From Sphingomonas aracearum (GTDB taxonomy: Bacteria; Pseudomonadota; Alphaproteobacteria; Sphingomonadales; Sphingomonadaceae), in the NCBI RefSeq assembly GCF_003345355.1, contig NZ_QQNB01000002.1:1054001-1118000 (forward strand): a DNA stretch of 64,000 nucleotides, read 5' to 3'. The translations under genes were made by a program, and so were the position numbers. Under the pieces are notes generated by a model. That model did not search any database. It saw nothing but the letters and a program-made list of their open reading frames with translations, and was not told the origin of the DNA. Shown one piece after another: positions 36,275 through 46,711 of this stretch (within the stretch, counting starts at the first letter, position 1; the number at the start of each line of letters is the position of its first letter).

Positions 36275-37294
36275 ATGTCGGGGGCTCGTGCCAGGCGCGT
36301 TGCCGCAGCGCGCGATCCGTCCATGGAGCTCTTCACCGCGATCGGAAACTTTCTTGCCGAACATCGGCTGAGCCCGGACCCGCGGCATTATGAATTTGCC
36401 TTTCGCGTGCTCAGTGATGCCGAAGGTCCCCTCGCCCGCGCTGTCGCGGAACTGACGGACGGCGGCTATCGCCTGACCGGCCGCAACATCGAGGAACTGG
36501 GCGGGGAGGTAGCAACCTCCGCCAGCCCCGCGGCCACACGGATCCGCGCCGACACGCTGGTGGCGGAAACCCAGCACCAGGTGGAAGGCTTTTCCGACAT
36601 CATGCAGGCGATGGCGCGCGAAACGCAGGATTTCGGCCGCGACCTGGCCCGCAGCGCCGATGCGATCCGGCTGGATCGCAGTCTCGGCCTCGACGAGGTG
36701 TTGCGCGTGACCGGCTCCATGCTGGACCGCGTGCGCTCGGCCGAGCAGCAGCTGGACGTCGCCACCCGCGAGGCCAGCGAGCTGCGCCAGAAGCTGGAGG
36801 AGGCGCGGGAAAGTGCGCGCACCGATCCGTTGACCGGCCTGCCCAATCGCCGCGCGTTCGAGGAAGCCTATGCCAAGGCGGAGCGCAAGGGCGATCCGCT
36901 GTGCCTCGCGGTAGTGGACATCGACCACTTCAAGTCGGTCAACGACCGGTTCGGGCATGCGGTCGGCGATCGCGTGCTTAAAGCCATCGCCGAGGCCCTG
37001 CAGCGGCATTGCCCCGGCGCGATCGTCGCCCGCTATGGCGGGGAGGAGTTCGCCCTGCTGTTCCAGAACCTCACGCTGGCGGCTACCCGCGCGACACTGG
37101 AGGAAGCGCGGGAGGCGGTCGCCGCGCGCCGTTTCCGCCTGCGCGAAACGGACGAGCCGCTGGGTGCGGTCACCTTCTCCTGCGGGATCACCCGGTCCGA
37201 CTTCAGCGAAGGTCTGGGCGTCGTTTTCGGCCGGGCGGATCGCTTCCTGTATGCGGCCAAGGAAGCCGGACGGAACCGCGTGCAACAAGGCTGA
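36275..37294 (+). CDS. GGDEF-domain diguanylate cyclase
   Basis: A 339-aa soluble protein with an N-terminal helical sensory part and a coiled coil (DRVRSAEQQLDVATREASEL) leading into a GGDEF domain. The active site is RYGGEEF, with DPLTGLPNRRAF and VVDIDHFKSVNDRFGH also conserved, so it should make cyclic di-GMP. No RxxD inhibitory site is seen five residues before GGEEF. The ATG follows AAGGAGG. It lies upstream of a sigma-54-type promoter and of the peptide genes, but reads as an independent gene. Confidence 0.92.
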   Translation: MSGARARRVAAARDPSMELFTAIGNFLAEHRLSPDPRHYEFAFRVLSDAEGPLARAVAELTDGGYRLTGRNIEELGGEVATSASPAATRIRADTLVAETQHQVEGFSDIMQAMARETQDFGRDLARSADAIRLDRSLGLDEVLRVTGSMLDRVRSAEQQLDVATREASELRQKLEEARESARTDPLTGLPNRRAFEEAYAKAERKGDPLCLAVVDIDHFKSVNDRFGHAVGDRVLKAIAEALQRHCPGAIVARYGGEEFALLFQNLTLAATRATLEEAREAVAARRFRLRETDEPLGAVTFSCGITRSDFSEGLGVVFGRADRFLYAAKEAGRNRVQQG

Positions 37295-37402
37295 TCGTTG
37301 TTGCGCAATGTTGGCGCAAATCACCAGTTGTTGTCGGCCTCCCACGCCAACCCTCGCGCCTCCTCGGGAACAAGGCGAGCAACCTCAACAACTTACGATT
37401 CT

Positions 37403-37416
37403 GGCACGACCTCTGC
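37403..37416 (+). promoter_or_regulatory. Sigma-54 (-24/-12) promoter
   Basis: CTGGCACGACCTCTGCAATC carries the invariant GG (37403-37404) and GC (37415-37416) exactly 10 nt apart and matches TGGCAC-N5-TTGC at most positions. The first downstream gene begins 60 nt later. An upstream pair of GC-GC boxes (TTGCGCAA at 37301-37308, TTGGCGCAAA at 37311-37320) lies at a distance usual for enhancer-binding proteins. PrsR, a sigma-54 activator, is encoded 12 kb away; the link is inferred. Confidence 0.75.
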
Positions 37417-37475
37417 AATCTATCTGGCATCGGCGATCGGAAGGTCCGACCCGCCGAAAACCAGGAGAACACATC

Positions 37476-37586
37476 ATGTCGAACGCTCTCGAAGTTGTCA
37501 GCCGCGCCGTTGTTTCCTTCTCGGCCGCCCTGCTCTGCGCCGCGCTGTTCGTCGGCGCCGCCGTTCCCGTGATGCCGGTCGCCTGA
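37476..37586 (+). CDS. 36-aa hydrophobic peptide, first of a tandem pair
   Basis: A tiny protein (MSNALEVVSRAVV then a hydrophobic run SFSAALLCAALFVGAAVP) with a good ribosome-binding site (CAGGAG 6-7 nt before the ATG). It is probably a single-pass membrane peptide or a signal-peptide-like exported product. It sits 60 nt downstream of a sigma-54-type promoter and 30 nt before a second peptide gene. No family is recognised. The promoter, spacing and ribosome-binding site make it unlikely to be a chance frame. Confidence 0.75.
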   Translation: MSNALEVVSRAVVSFSAALLCAALFVGAAVPVMPVA

Positions 37587-37616
37587 GGCGACCGGCTCCC
37601 ACACAGGAGTTTCCCC

Positions 37617-37712
37617 ATGTCCCGCACTTTCTCGATCGGCCTTGCGTCGTTCGCCGCCACCGTGCTGCTGCTCACAGCGCAGCACGCCCTCTGGACACCG
37701 CCCGCCTTCTGA
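37617..37712 (+). CDS. 31-aa hydrophobic peptide, second of the pair
   Basis: Encodes MSRTFSIGLASFAA followed by a hydrophobic stretch ending in LWTPPAF. CAGGAG sits 7 nt before the ATG, almost the same leader as the first peptide gene. The product looks like a short membrane-inserted helix. It is presumably co-transcribed from the sigma-54-type promoter. The gene converges on the PEBP gene, with stops 4 nt apart and no visible terminator. Confidence 0.7.
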   Translation: MSRTFSIGLASFAATVLLLTAQHALWTPPAF

Positions 37713-37716
37713 AGCC

Positions 37717-38343
37717 TCAAGCCGGGCTGAGGCCCGCCGCCTCGGGCGCCGCCCTCTGCGCCTCGCCGCGCGAATAGCGGCCGATCAGCAGGCCCGCGCC
37801 CACCACATGCCCGTCCATCGCCTCGATCAGCGCGGACCGGCCGGGCGAAGCGCCGGGATCGCCGGCACCTTCGCCCAACGCGAACAACTGAAAGGCATAG
37901 CGGTGATCGCCATGCCCGGTCGGCGGATCGGGCGGCAGCCAGCCTTCACGGAAGAAGGAGTTTCGGCCCACGTCCCCGGTTTCCGGATGGCCGTTGCCGT
38001 CTTCGGCAATGGCGCCCTCCTCCAGCCGCGCCGAGCCTGCCGGCAGTCCCCAGACGACCGCGTGGACGAGCGGCGCCGGCGCCGGCGCGTCCGCGTCCTC
38101 AACCAGCAGGGCGAGAAACGCCGTGCCTTCGGGCGCCTCGCCCCAGGTCAGCGGCGGCGAGACGCCATCGCCGTCGGCGGTGAAGCGCTCCGGCAGTCGC
38201 CCTTCGGAGGGAAAGGCGGGGCTGGTCAGCTCCATCGGCGCGATCCGGCCGTCGATCGGCAATTGGGCGATGGCAAGGTTCTCGGCGCCGGCCCGCACGC
38301 TTTTCAGCGCGGCGCCAAGCCAGTGGGGGATATGTTCCAGCAT
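37717..38343 (-). CDS. YbhB/YbcL-type phosphatidylethanolamine-binding (PEBP) family protein
   Basis: A 208-aa PEBP-like protein. The ligand-pocket motifs are ERFTADGDGVSPPLTW, LLVEDADAPAPAPLVHAVVW and HRYAFQLFALG. Bacterial relatives (YbhB, YbcL) bind small anions or act as kinase-inhibitor homologues, with unclear roles. The start is at MLEHIPHWLGAALK, which continues into the conserved N-terminus. It is followed on the same strand by nothing; the upstream neighbour on that strand is the DUF892 gene, 57 nt away, so the two may share a transcript. Confidence 0.85.
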   Translation of the reverse strand: MLEHIPHWLGAALKSVRAGAENLAIAQLPIDGRIAPMELTSPAFPSEGRLPERFTADGDGVSPPLTWGEAPEGTAFLALLVEDADAPAPAPLVHAVVWGLPAGSARLEEGAIAEDGNGHPETGDVGRNSFFREGWLPPDPPTGHGDHRYAFQLFALGEGAGDPGASPGRSALIEAMDGHVVGAGLLIGRYSRGEAQRAAPEAAGLSPA

Positions 38344-38400
38344 CGGACTTCCAACGAGCGGAGCGGCGCCGGGTTGCGCCGCCCCGATCCGCACCCCCGG

Positions 38401-38916
38401 TCAGGCGCCCGCCACCTCGGCTTGCGCGTTGATCTTCGCCTCGGCCATGGCCGTCAGCTTCTCGTCGGTGGCGCGCTCTTCCGCCAGCGTTTCGCCCAGC
38501 ACCTGCGCGATCTCGCTGCGGCCCAGTTGCGTGGCCCAGGCGATCAGCGTTCCGTATCGCGCGATCTCGTAATGCTCCACCGCCTGCGCCGCCGCGATCA
38601 GCGCGGCGTCCAGCACCTGCTTGTCGGCGATCTCGCCCGCGACCTCGTTGGCTTCCTTGATGATCCCGTCGATCGCCGGGCACGTCACCGCCTTGGCTTC
38701 CTTGCCGAGCAGCTGGAAGACCCGTTCCAGACGGGCGATCTGGCCCTCCGTCTCGGTCAAGTGCGTTTGGAAGCCCTGCTTCAGCTCGGGCGCGGTCGCC
38801 TTTTCGATCATCTTGGGCAGCGCCTTGGTGATCTGGTGCTCGGCATAATAGACGTCCTGCAACTGGTGCAGGAACAGGTCGTCGAACGTCTCGATGTCCT
38901 TGGTGAACAGGCCCAT
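38401..38916 (-). CDS. DUF892 ferritin-like protein (YciE/YciF type)
   Basis: A 171-aa helical-bundle protein of the YciE/YciF family. Conserved elements include MGLFTKDIETFDDLFLHQLQDVYYAEHQI and the metal-site helices ETEGQIARLERVF and AVEHYEIARYGTLIAWA. Family members are induced by general and osmotic stress and may carry a di-metal site. The ATG follows CGGAGATC. Divergent from the DUF1810 gene. Role in stress inferred from the family. Confidence 0.88.
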   Translation of the reverse strand: MGLFTKDIETFDDLFLHQLQDVYYAEHQITKALPKMIEKATAPELKQGFQTHLTETEGQIARLERVFQLLGKEAKAVTCPAIDGIIKEANEVAGEIADKQVLDAALIAAAQAVEHYEIARYGTLIAWATQLGRSEIAQVLGETLAEERATDEKLTAMAEAKINAQAEVAGA

Positions 38917-39033
38917 GGCAGATCTCCGGATGGAGGCGCGCGCCAGTCGCGTGGCCTCCCGGCTGCAACGATGCGCCCGGATGTGGGTTGCACCCTTGTC
39001 CGCAGAAGCGACGAACGGAGGCACCGGCCCGAC

Positions 39034-39456
39034 ATGCCCGATCTCGAACGCTTCGTGGAGGCGCAGGCCCCGGTCTACGACCAGGCACTGGCGGAGCTCA
39101 CCCGCGGGCGCAAGACGAGCCACTGGATGTGGTTCGTCTTTCCGCAGATCGCCGGGCTCGGCCACTCGGCGATGGCGCAGCGTTATGCGATCGCCGATCT
39201 GGCGGAGGCGCGTGCCTATCTGGCGCATCCGCTGCTCGGGCCGCGACTGCTGGAATGCGCCGAAGCGATCCTGGCGCATGCGGGTCAATCGGCCGAGGCG
39301 ATCCTGGGCGGCATCGACGCGGTGAAGCTGCGCTCCTCCGCCACCCTGTTCGAAGCGGCGAGCGGCGGCGACGTGTTCACGCTCCTGCTCGACACCTTCT
39401 ACGCCGGGCAGCGAGACCCGGCGACCCTCGCGCGGTTGCCAGCCGATATTCCCTGA
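39034..39456 (+). CDS. DUF1810 family protein
   Basis: A 140-aa soluble protein with the family landmarks FVEAQAPVYDQALAEL, KTSHWMWFVFPQIAGLG, and YLAHPLLGPRLLECAE. The biochemical function of DUF1810 is unknown to me; plant relatives are calpastatin-named. The ATG of MPDLERFVEAQ fits family starts; a GGAGG lies somewhat far upstream (12 nt). Bases 39457-39707 downstream show no gene. Confidence 0.85.
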   Translation: MPDLERFVEAQAPVYDQALAELTRGRKTSHWMWFVFPQIAGLGHSAMAQRYAIADLAEARAYLAHPLLGPRLLECAEAILAHAGQSAEAILGGIDAVKLRSSATLFEAASGGDVFTLLLDTFYAGQRDPATLARLPADIP

Positions 39457-39707
39457 TTTTCGCGACGATCCGCCGTTCCGCGCTGGGTGCCACCGTCCGG
39501 CTCAGGCACCTCGTCATGACGGTGTCGGTGCTGCCGTTCAGGCGGCGTCGCAGCCGTCGAGGCGCCAACTGTGCTGCTGCCGCAGGATGGAGGCGGTGCG
39601 GCTTTGTCGTCGAGAGGAGGGAGGCTCGCCTTTGCGGTAATGAGTGAAGGCCGCTTTCCTGAACTGTCGCACGGACAGGGTCTGAGGCCCGCCTCCGCAA
39701 AGATACC

Positions 39708-40559
39708 ATGCGCATGCCGTGCAACTGGCGCCCTTTCGCGCGATCCTGTATCCGCACCTCCGTGACCGCACTTCTTGCCCTTCTCGCCTCTGCCGTCGCG
39801 ATGACGCTGATCGTGGGCGTGCGCTACCTGCTCACCTCCGGCGGTTTCGCGCTGGCCACGCGCCTGCGGCATCCCGGCCTCTATGCCGGGCTCGACCGCC
39901 AGATGCGGCGCGAGATCGGGTGGAGCCTCGCCTCCGCAGCGATCTATGGCGTGCCCGCCGGGATCGTCGCCTGGGGCTGGCAGGAGCATGGCTGGACGCG
40001 GATCTACCGGGACGCGCACGCCTGGCCGCTCTGGTACCTGCCGGTTTCGGTGTTGCTGTACCTCTTCGCGCACGACACCTGGTTCTACTGGACGCATCGC
40101 TGGATGCACCGCCCGCGCATCTTCAAGGTCGCCCATGCGGTGCATCATGCCAGCCGCCCGCCGACCGCCTGGGCCGCCATGGCCTTTCACCCGGTGGAGG
40201 CGCTGACCGGCGCTGTTGTAATTCCGCTACTGGTGTTCGTGATTCCGATTCATGTCGGCGCACTCGGCTTGGTGCTAGGAATCATGACGGTTATGGGGGT
40301 AACCAATCACATGGGCTGGGAGCTGTTTCCCCGCTGGATGTGGGCGGGGCGGCTGGGGGGCTGGCTCATCACCGCAAGCCACCACCAGCGGCACCATGCC
40401 GAGTACAGGTGCAATTATGGTCTCTATTTCCGCTTCTGGGATCGGTTGTGCGGCACGGACCGCGGCCTGGGCACGTTCGGCCCTGCCGGCAACGGCGCTC
40501 GCCGCGCTCGCGCTGGCGGTGCTCCCCGGCGCGACGGGCGTCTCGAAACTGACGGTTGA
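39708..40559 (+). CDS. Sterol desaturase / fatty acid hydroxylase family membrane protein
   Basis: A membrane di-iron oxygenase of 283 aa. The three histidine clusters are present: HDTWFYWTHR, HAVHHASRP and HHQRHHAEYRCNYGLYF. Several membrane helices surround them (LLALLASAVAMTLIVGVRYL, WYLPVSVLLYLFAHD). It would hydroxylate or desaturate a lipid, perhaps a carotenoid, sterol-like or fatty acid chain; the substrate is unknown. Recognisable sequence ends near WDRLCGTDRGLGTF; the last 25-30 residues are low-complexity and overlap the DUF2141 gene in another frame. The start could instead be a GTG at 39762. Confidence 0.85.
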   Translation: MRMPCNWRPFARSCIRTSVTALLALLASAVAMTLIVGVRYLLTSGGFALATRLRHPGLYAGLDRQMRREIGWSLASAAIYGVPAGIVAWGWQEHGWTRIYRDAHAWPLWYLPVSVLLYLFAHDTWFYWTHRWMHRPRIFKVAHAVHHASRPPTAWAAMAFHPVEALTGAVVIPLLVFVIPIHVGALGLVLGIMTVMGVTNHMGWELFPRWMWAGRLGGWLITASHHQRHHAEYRCNYGLYFRFWDRLCGTDRGLGTFGPAGNGARRARAGGAPRRDGRLETDG

Positions 40560-40908
40560 CGTGTCGGACATGCGCTCGGCCAGGGGGCTCCTGCGCGTGT
40601 GCCTCACCTCCGATCCGGACAACTTCCCCAAATGCGTCGACGATGCCGATGCGGTCACCCGCTCGGTGCCGGCCGGCCATCGAGCGCTGGATTTCGCCGG
40701 GCTGCCGCACGGCGACTATGCGGTGGCGGTGATCCATGACGAGAACGGAAACGCGAAGCTCGATACCTTTGCCGGCGTCCCCAAGGAAGGCTTCGGCTTT
40801 TCGCGCAACCCGCGGATCCTATTCGGCCCGCCCCGCTTCACCGCGGCGCGGTTCACGCTGGGAAGTGATGCAGACGTGCAACAGGTGAAGATGCGTTATC
40901 TGCTCTGA
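40396..40908 (+). CDS. DUF2141 family secreted protein
   Basis: A 170-aa protein with an N-terminal export signal (WARSALPATALAALALAVLPG) and a beta-sandwich domain typical of DUF2141: LTVDVSDMRSARGLLRVCL, YAVAVIHDENGNAKLDTFAG, GFGFSRNPR. Probably periplasmic; function unknown. Its first 164 nt overlap the end of the desaturase gene in a different frame, so only the signal region is shared DNA. An in-frame ATG at 40420 is an alternative start. Desaturase and DUF2141 genes may be co-translated. Confidence 0.8.
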   Translation: MPSTGAIMVSISASGIGCAARTAAWARSALPATALAALALAVLPGATGVSKLTVDVSDMRSARGLLRVCLTSDPDNFPKCVDDADAVTRSVPAGHRALDFAGLPHGDYAVAVIHDENGNAKLDTFAGVPKEGFGFSRNPRILFGPPRFTAARFTLGSDADVQQVKMRYLL

Positions 40909-40984
40909 AGGAGCTTTATTGCTGCACCTGCGTTACGCCTCCGAATCGACTACAACTCTATCGTCCACAGGGGGACCTGACACC

Positions 40985-41872
40985 GTGCGCATCCGCTTTG
41001 CCTTCGCGGCCTCCGCTGCCCTTCTCGCCGCGGCTCCGGCCTTCGCGCAGGACGCCGGCACGCCCACCGACGCCTCCGCCGCGCCGAGCCCGAGCACGAT
41101 CGACCCGAACGACCTGAACGGCAATTCGATCACGATCGGCGGCGCCGCCGTGAACATCCCCGATTACGAAGGTTCCAACGATTACCGCTGGGCCGCGGCA
41201 CCGGCGGCGATCGGTTCGATCGGCGGCTTCGGCTTCCAGCTCGCAGGCAACCGCCTCAGCGTGGACCTGATCCCGAACCGGCCCGGCCCGGTGATCGACA
41301 TCCAGGCGGGCCCGATCGTCGTGCTGAACTTCAATCGCGGCAACGCCGACCAGATCGAGGACCGCCGGGTCCGCGCGCTGGGCGAAGTGGATACCGCCTG
41401 GGAAGTCGGTGGCTATGTCGGCATCGGCAAGACGGGCGTCATCACCAGCCCGTACGACAAGCTGTCGGTGTCGCTCAGCTATCGCCATGATGTGTCGGAC
41501 GTGCACGACAGCGCGATCTGGCAGCCGAGCGTCAGCTACCTGACGCCCGTTTCCACCAAGGCGGCGGTGGCGCTGTTCGCCTCGGCCGAGCGCGCCGAGC
41601 GGGGCTATGGCCGGGCGTATTTCAGCGTCACCCCGACGCAGAGCGTCGCCAGCGGCCTGCCGGTCTACAACGCGCAGGGCGGGTGGAAGAACTACACGCT
41701 GGGCGGCGTTGTCACCTATTCGCTGACCGGCAACCTGCTGAAGGGGTTCAAGGTCGTTGCGGGCGGCACCTATCGCCGCATGCTCAACGATTTCGCCGAC
41801 AGCCCGCTGGTCAGCATCGCCGGCAAGAAGAGCCAGTGGATGGGCGCTGTCGGGCTTGCCTATACCTTCTGA
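40985..41872 (+). CDS. MipA/OmpV family outer-membrane protein
   Basis: A 295-aa beta-barrel precursor. The start is a GTG with GGGGGAC upstream, giving a normal signal peptide (VRIRFAFAASAALLAAAPAFA). Conserved family features are VNIPDYEGSNDYRW near the N-terminus, repeated amphipathic strands, and the C-terminal QWMGAVGLAYTF ending in phenylalanine. MipA links lytic transglycosylases and murein synthases in E. coli; OmpV-type relatives are porin-like. The exact role here is open. Confidence 0.88.
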   Translation: MRIRFAFAASAALLAAAPAFAQDAGTPTDASAAPSPSTIDPNDLNGNSITIGGAAVNIPDYEGSNDYRWAAAPAAIGSIGGFGFQLAGNRLSVDLIPNRPGPVIDIQAGPIVVLNFNRGNADQIEDRRVRALGEVDTAWEVGGYVGIGKTGVITSPYDKLSVSLSYRHDVSDVHDSAIWQPSVSYLTPVSTKAAVALFASAERAERGYGRAYFSVTPTQSVASGLPVYNAQGGWKNYTLGGVVTYSLTGNLLKGFKVVAGGTYRRMLNDFADSPLVSIAGKKSQWMGAVGLAYTF

Positions 41873-42119
41873 TAGTACCGGCAATCATGGTTGATCCCCT
41901 CCGGAAAGCAGCCTTGCGCCGCTTCCCGAAGGGGACGCCAGGGAACAACCTCGATCAAGCCGCGTATTTTATTTACGGGTGAATGCATCCCTCTGCCCCG
42001 CCACGCGTCCTGCCTTCGGACCGGCGGAACCGTTCCACATCAAAATCGCCTTCCGCCCGCGTCCGCACCATAGAGGTGCTCCGCCAACCGCGGCGGAGAC
42101 GGCGTGCAGGGAGGTTGTG

Positions 42120-43115
42120 ATGGAAGATAGCGTACAACTGATGGACGCGCTCGATCGGCGCGTGGAGCGTCGAAACGAGCGGCGCGAATTCTTCCGCACT
42201 GCCCTGGGGGCCGCAGCCGTCGCCGGCGCCGGTGTTGCCGCCGTGTCGCTGAGCGGCCCTGCCACCGCCCAGGCGATCACCGATGCCGACGTGCTGAACT
42301 TCGCCCTCAATCTCGAATATCTCGAGGCGCAATTCTATTCCTACGCCGCGCTTGGCGTGGGTCTCAACAACAACCTGCTCACGGGCAGCGGCAACCAGGG
42401 CGCGGTTTCCGGCGGGCGCCGCGTCACCTTCACCGATCCGGTGGTGGCACAATATGCTCGCGAGATCGCCCAGGACGAGATCGCGCATGTGACCTTCCTG
42501 CGCAACGCGCTCGGCACCGCCGCGGTGTCGCAGCCGGCGATCGACATCTCCGTGTCGGCGAACAGCGCCTTCTCCAAAGCGGCGCGCGAGGCCCGCCTGA
42601 TCACCGCCGACCAGACGTTCGATCCCTATGCCAGCGACGAGAACTTCCTGCTCGGCGCGTTCATCTTCGAGGACGTGGGCGTCAGCGCCTACAAGGGCGC
42701 CTCGCCGCTCATCACCAACAACACCTATGTCGATGCCGCCGCCGGCATCCTTGCCGCCGAAGCATTCCACGCGGGCATCATCCGCACGCAGCTGTACGCC
42801 AAGGGCATCGCCACGCCAACGCTGCGCACCGGGTCCGAGGCGATTTCCACTGCACGCGACACGCTCGACGGCGCATCGGACCGCGACCAAGGCGTCGCCC
42901 CGCAGGACGTGACGGTCACCCTCGCCAACGGTTCGTCCAGCACGCAGACGATCGCCAACATCGCGCCCACCGACAGCAACGGCATCGCCTATAGCCGCAC
43001 GACCAGCCAGGTGCTCAGCATCGTCTATCTCACCGGCACGGCCGGCGCGACGGCGGGCGGGTTTTTCCCCGCCGGCCTGAACGGCAACATCCGCACCACC
43101 ACGGCCAACGCCTGA
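42120..43115 (+). CDS. Tat-exported ferritin-like domain protein (first of pair)
   Basis: A 331-aa protein with a twin-arginine leader (NERREFFRTALGAAAVAGAG) and a Ferritin_2-type helical bundle: DVLNFALNLEYLEAQFYSYAA, ARE-IAQDEIAHVTFLRNAL, ILAAEAFHAGIIRTQLYA. The conserved Glu and His residues fit a di-metal site. Homologues are annotated as ferritin-like or desiccation-related proteins. The ATG is preceded by GGGAGG. It is 23 nt upstream of a clear paralogue, so the pair form an operon. Confidence 0.85.
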   Translation: MEDSVQLMDALDRRVERRNERREFFRTALGAAAVAGAGVAAVSLSGPATAQAITDADVLNFALNLEYLEAQFYSYAALGVGLNNNLLTGSGNQGAVSGGRRVTFTDPVVAQYAREIAQDEIAHVTFLRNALGTAAVSQPAIDISVSANSAFSKAAREARLITADQTFDPYASDENFLLGAFIFEDVGVSAYKGASPLITNNTYVDAAAGILAAEAFHAGIIRTQLYAKGIATPTLRTGSEAISTARDTLDGASDRDQGVAPQDVTVTLANGSSSTQTIANIAPTDSNGIAYSRTTSQVLSIVYLTGTAGATAGGFFPAGLNGNIRTTTANA

Positions 43116-43138
43116 GCGAGCCGACAGGGAGAGATACG

Positions 43139-44152
43139 ATGCGCGACACACAGACGATTCTCGACATGATGGAAGCCGCCGGCCAGCAGCGTGCGGCCCG
43201 GCGCCGGTTCATTCGCATGTGCGGCGGGGCCGCGGCGATCGCGGGCAGCCTTTCGGTGCTGTCCGGCTGCGACGACGACGATGACGACGACGTCACGCCG
43301 ACGCCCACCGCCACGGCGACGCCCACCCCGACGCCCACGGCGACCTCCTCGTCCGCCGTCAGCGACGTGGACGTGCTGAACTTCGCCCTGAACCTCGAAT
43401 ATCTCGAGGGCGCCTATTACTATCAGGCGGCGTTCGGCTCGACGATCCCGGCGGCCAGCCTCACCGGCACCGGCCAGCAGGGCACCGTTATCGGCGGCGC
43501 GCAGGTGAACTTCACCGACACGGTGGTGCGTGAATTCGCCCGCGAGATCGCGGTGGACGAGCTGGCGCACATCAACTTCCTGCGCCAGACGCTGGGCACC
43601 GTTGCCGTGGCACAACCGGCGATCAACATCGCGGGCGACGCCACCGGGGCCTTCACCGCCGCCGCGCGGGCGGCCGGGGTGATCCGGTCGGACGAGGTGT
43701 TCAATCCCTATGCCAATGACGAGAACTTCCTGATCGGCGCCTATCTGCTGACCGATGTGGGCGTGTCCGCCTATCGCGGCTCGGCACGGCTCATCACCAA
43801 CAAGGTGTTCCTGGAAGCCTCGGCGGGCATCCTTGCCACTGAATGCTACCATGACGCGGCGATCCGCTCGACGCTCTACGCCAAGGGCCTCGCGCCCTCG
43901 GACCTGCGGGCGAAAACGGTGAAGATCAGCGACACGCGCGATTTGCTGGATGGGCCGAACGAGAACGACCAGGGCATCATCGATGCCGACGGCAATGCGA
44001 ACATCGTCCCGACCGACGCCGGCGGCCTGGTGCTCGGCCGTACGGCGCAGCAGGTGCTGAACGTCGTCTACAACAACCGGGCGTCGGTGGTCGGCGGGGG
44101 CTTCTTCCCGCAAGGCGTCAACGGCACGATCCGCCAGTCGGCCGCGAACTAG
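43139..44152 (+). CDS. Tat-type lipoprotein with ferritin-like domain (second of pair)
   Basis: A 337-aa paralogue of the preceding gene. The leader has RRRFIRMCGG and ends in a lipobox (LSVLSGC), so it should be a Tat-dependent lipoprotein. The cysteine is followed by seven aspartates, which would favour retention in the inner membrane by the +2 Asp rule, and then a Thr-Pro repeat linker. The helical core repeats DVLNFALNLEYLEGAYYYQA, ELAHINFLRQTLG and ILATECYHDAAIRSTLYA. The two proteins may work together at the cell surface or periplasm. Confidence 0.85.
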   Translation: MRDTQTILDMMEAAGQQRAARRRFIRMCGGAAAIAGSLSVLSGCDDDDDDDVTPTPTATATPTPTPTATSSSAVSDVDVLNFALNLEYLEGAYYYQAAFGSTIPAASLTGTGQQGTVIGGAQVNFTDTVVREFAREIAVDELAHINFLRQTLGTVAVAQPAINIAGDATGAFTAAARAAGVIRSDEVFNPYANDENFLIGAYLLTDVGVSAYRGSARLITNKVFLEASAGILATECYHDAAIRSTLYAKGLAPSDLRAKTVKISDTRDLLDGPNENDQGIIDADGNANIVPTDAGGLVLGRTAQQVLNVVYNNRASVVGGGFFPQGVNGTIRQSAAN

Positions 44153-44258
44153 GCGCGTGCAGCCTGGGATTGCGACAGCGATCCCGGGGCCTGCCACGGC
44201 GGGCGACGAGGCCGACGCGGCCGTCCTCTCCTGACGGCGTGGCGCCCTTCCCGACAAG

Positions 44259-44292
44259 AAAGGCCGCGCGGGAACCCTCCCGTGCGGCCTTT
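44259..44292 (+). terminator. Terminator after the ferritin-like pair
   Basis: A long stem (44259-44273 with 44278-44292, one mismatch) reading AAAGGCCGC...GCGGCCTTT and followed by CCTTTG. It lies between the lipoprotein gene and the TPP riboswitch and would insulate them; the stem has A and T tails on both sides, so it may work in both directions. Confidence 0.75.
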
Positions 44293-44321
44293 CCTTTGTT
44301 GCGTAACCCGCCTACGCTCCA

Positions 44322-46350
<2,029 letters not shown>

Positions 46351-46456
46351 AGGATCCGGCGATTTCTCGGGAGCTTGCAGGCTCTTTGCTTGGTCACCGG
46401 GCTGGGGCGAAAAGAGCTCCAGCCGGCCCGGCAGATCACAGCTTCATGCCGCGCCT

Positions 46457-46711
46457 TCAGTAATGGTACCGGCACTGCGCCACTTGCAGCACCTGTTCCT
46501 CGCCACTGCCCGCTACACGATAGACCAGCCGGTGCTCGTGGCTAATCCGGCGGGACCACCAGCCTGAGAGGTTGCCGCCGAGCGGCTCGGGCTTGCCGGT
46601 ACCCTTGGAGGGGCGCCGCCGACATTCCTCAATCAATGCGTTGAGCTTGGCGTCGGCCGCGTGCAGGTCGAGATACTCGGTCCAGGATCGCGACGAGAAC
46701 TGGACCTTCAC
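46457..46711 (-). CDS. yoeB: YoeB-type mRNA interferase toxin
   Basis: An 84-aa RelE/YoeB-family toxin that cleaves mRNA on the ribosome. The family landmarks are WTEYLDLHAADAKLNALIEEC, KPEPLGGNLSGWWSRRI, HEHRLVYRV and the terminal CRYHY with the catalytic His-Tyr. Essential Arg and His residues are all present, so the toxin looks active. The start is a GTG that overlaps the stop of the upstream antitoxin remnant (GTGA). The name follows family resemblance. Confidence 0.88.
   Translation of the reverse strand: MKVQFSSRSWTEYLDLHAADAKLNALIEECRRRPSKGTGKPEPLGGNLSGWWSRRISHEHRLVYRVAGSGEEQVLQVAQCRYHY

Noticed and set aside
35906..37345. 479-codon minus-strand open frame
   Set aside because: Antisense to the diguanylate cyclase and running into hisN out of frame; no family.
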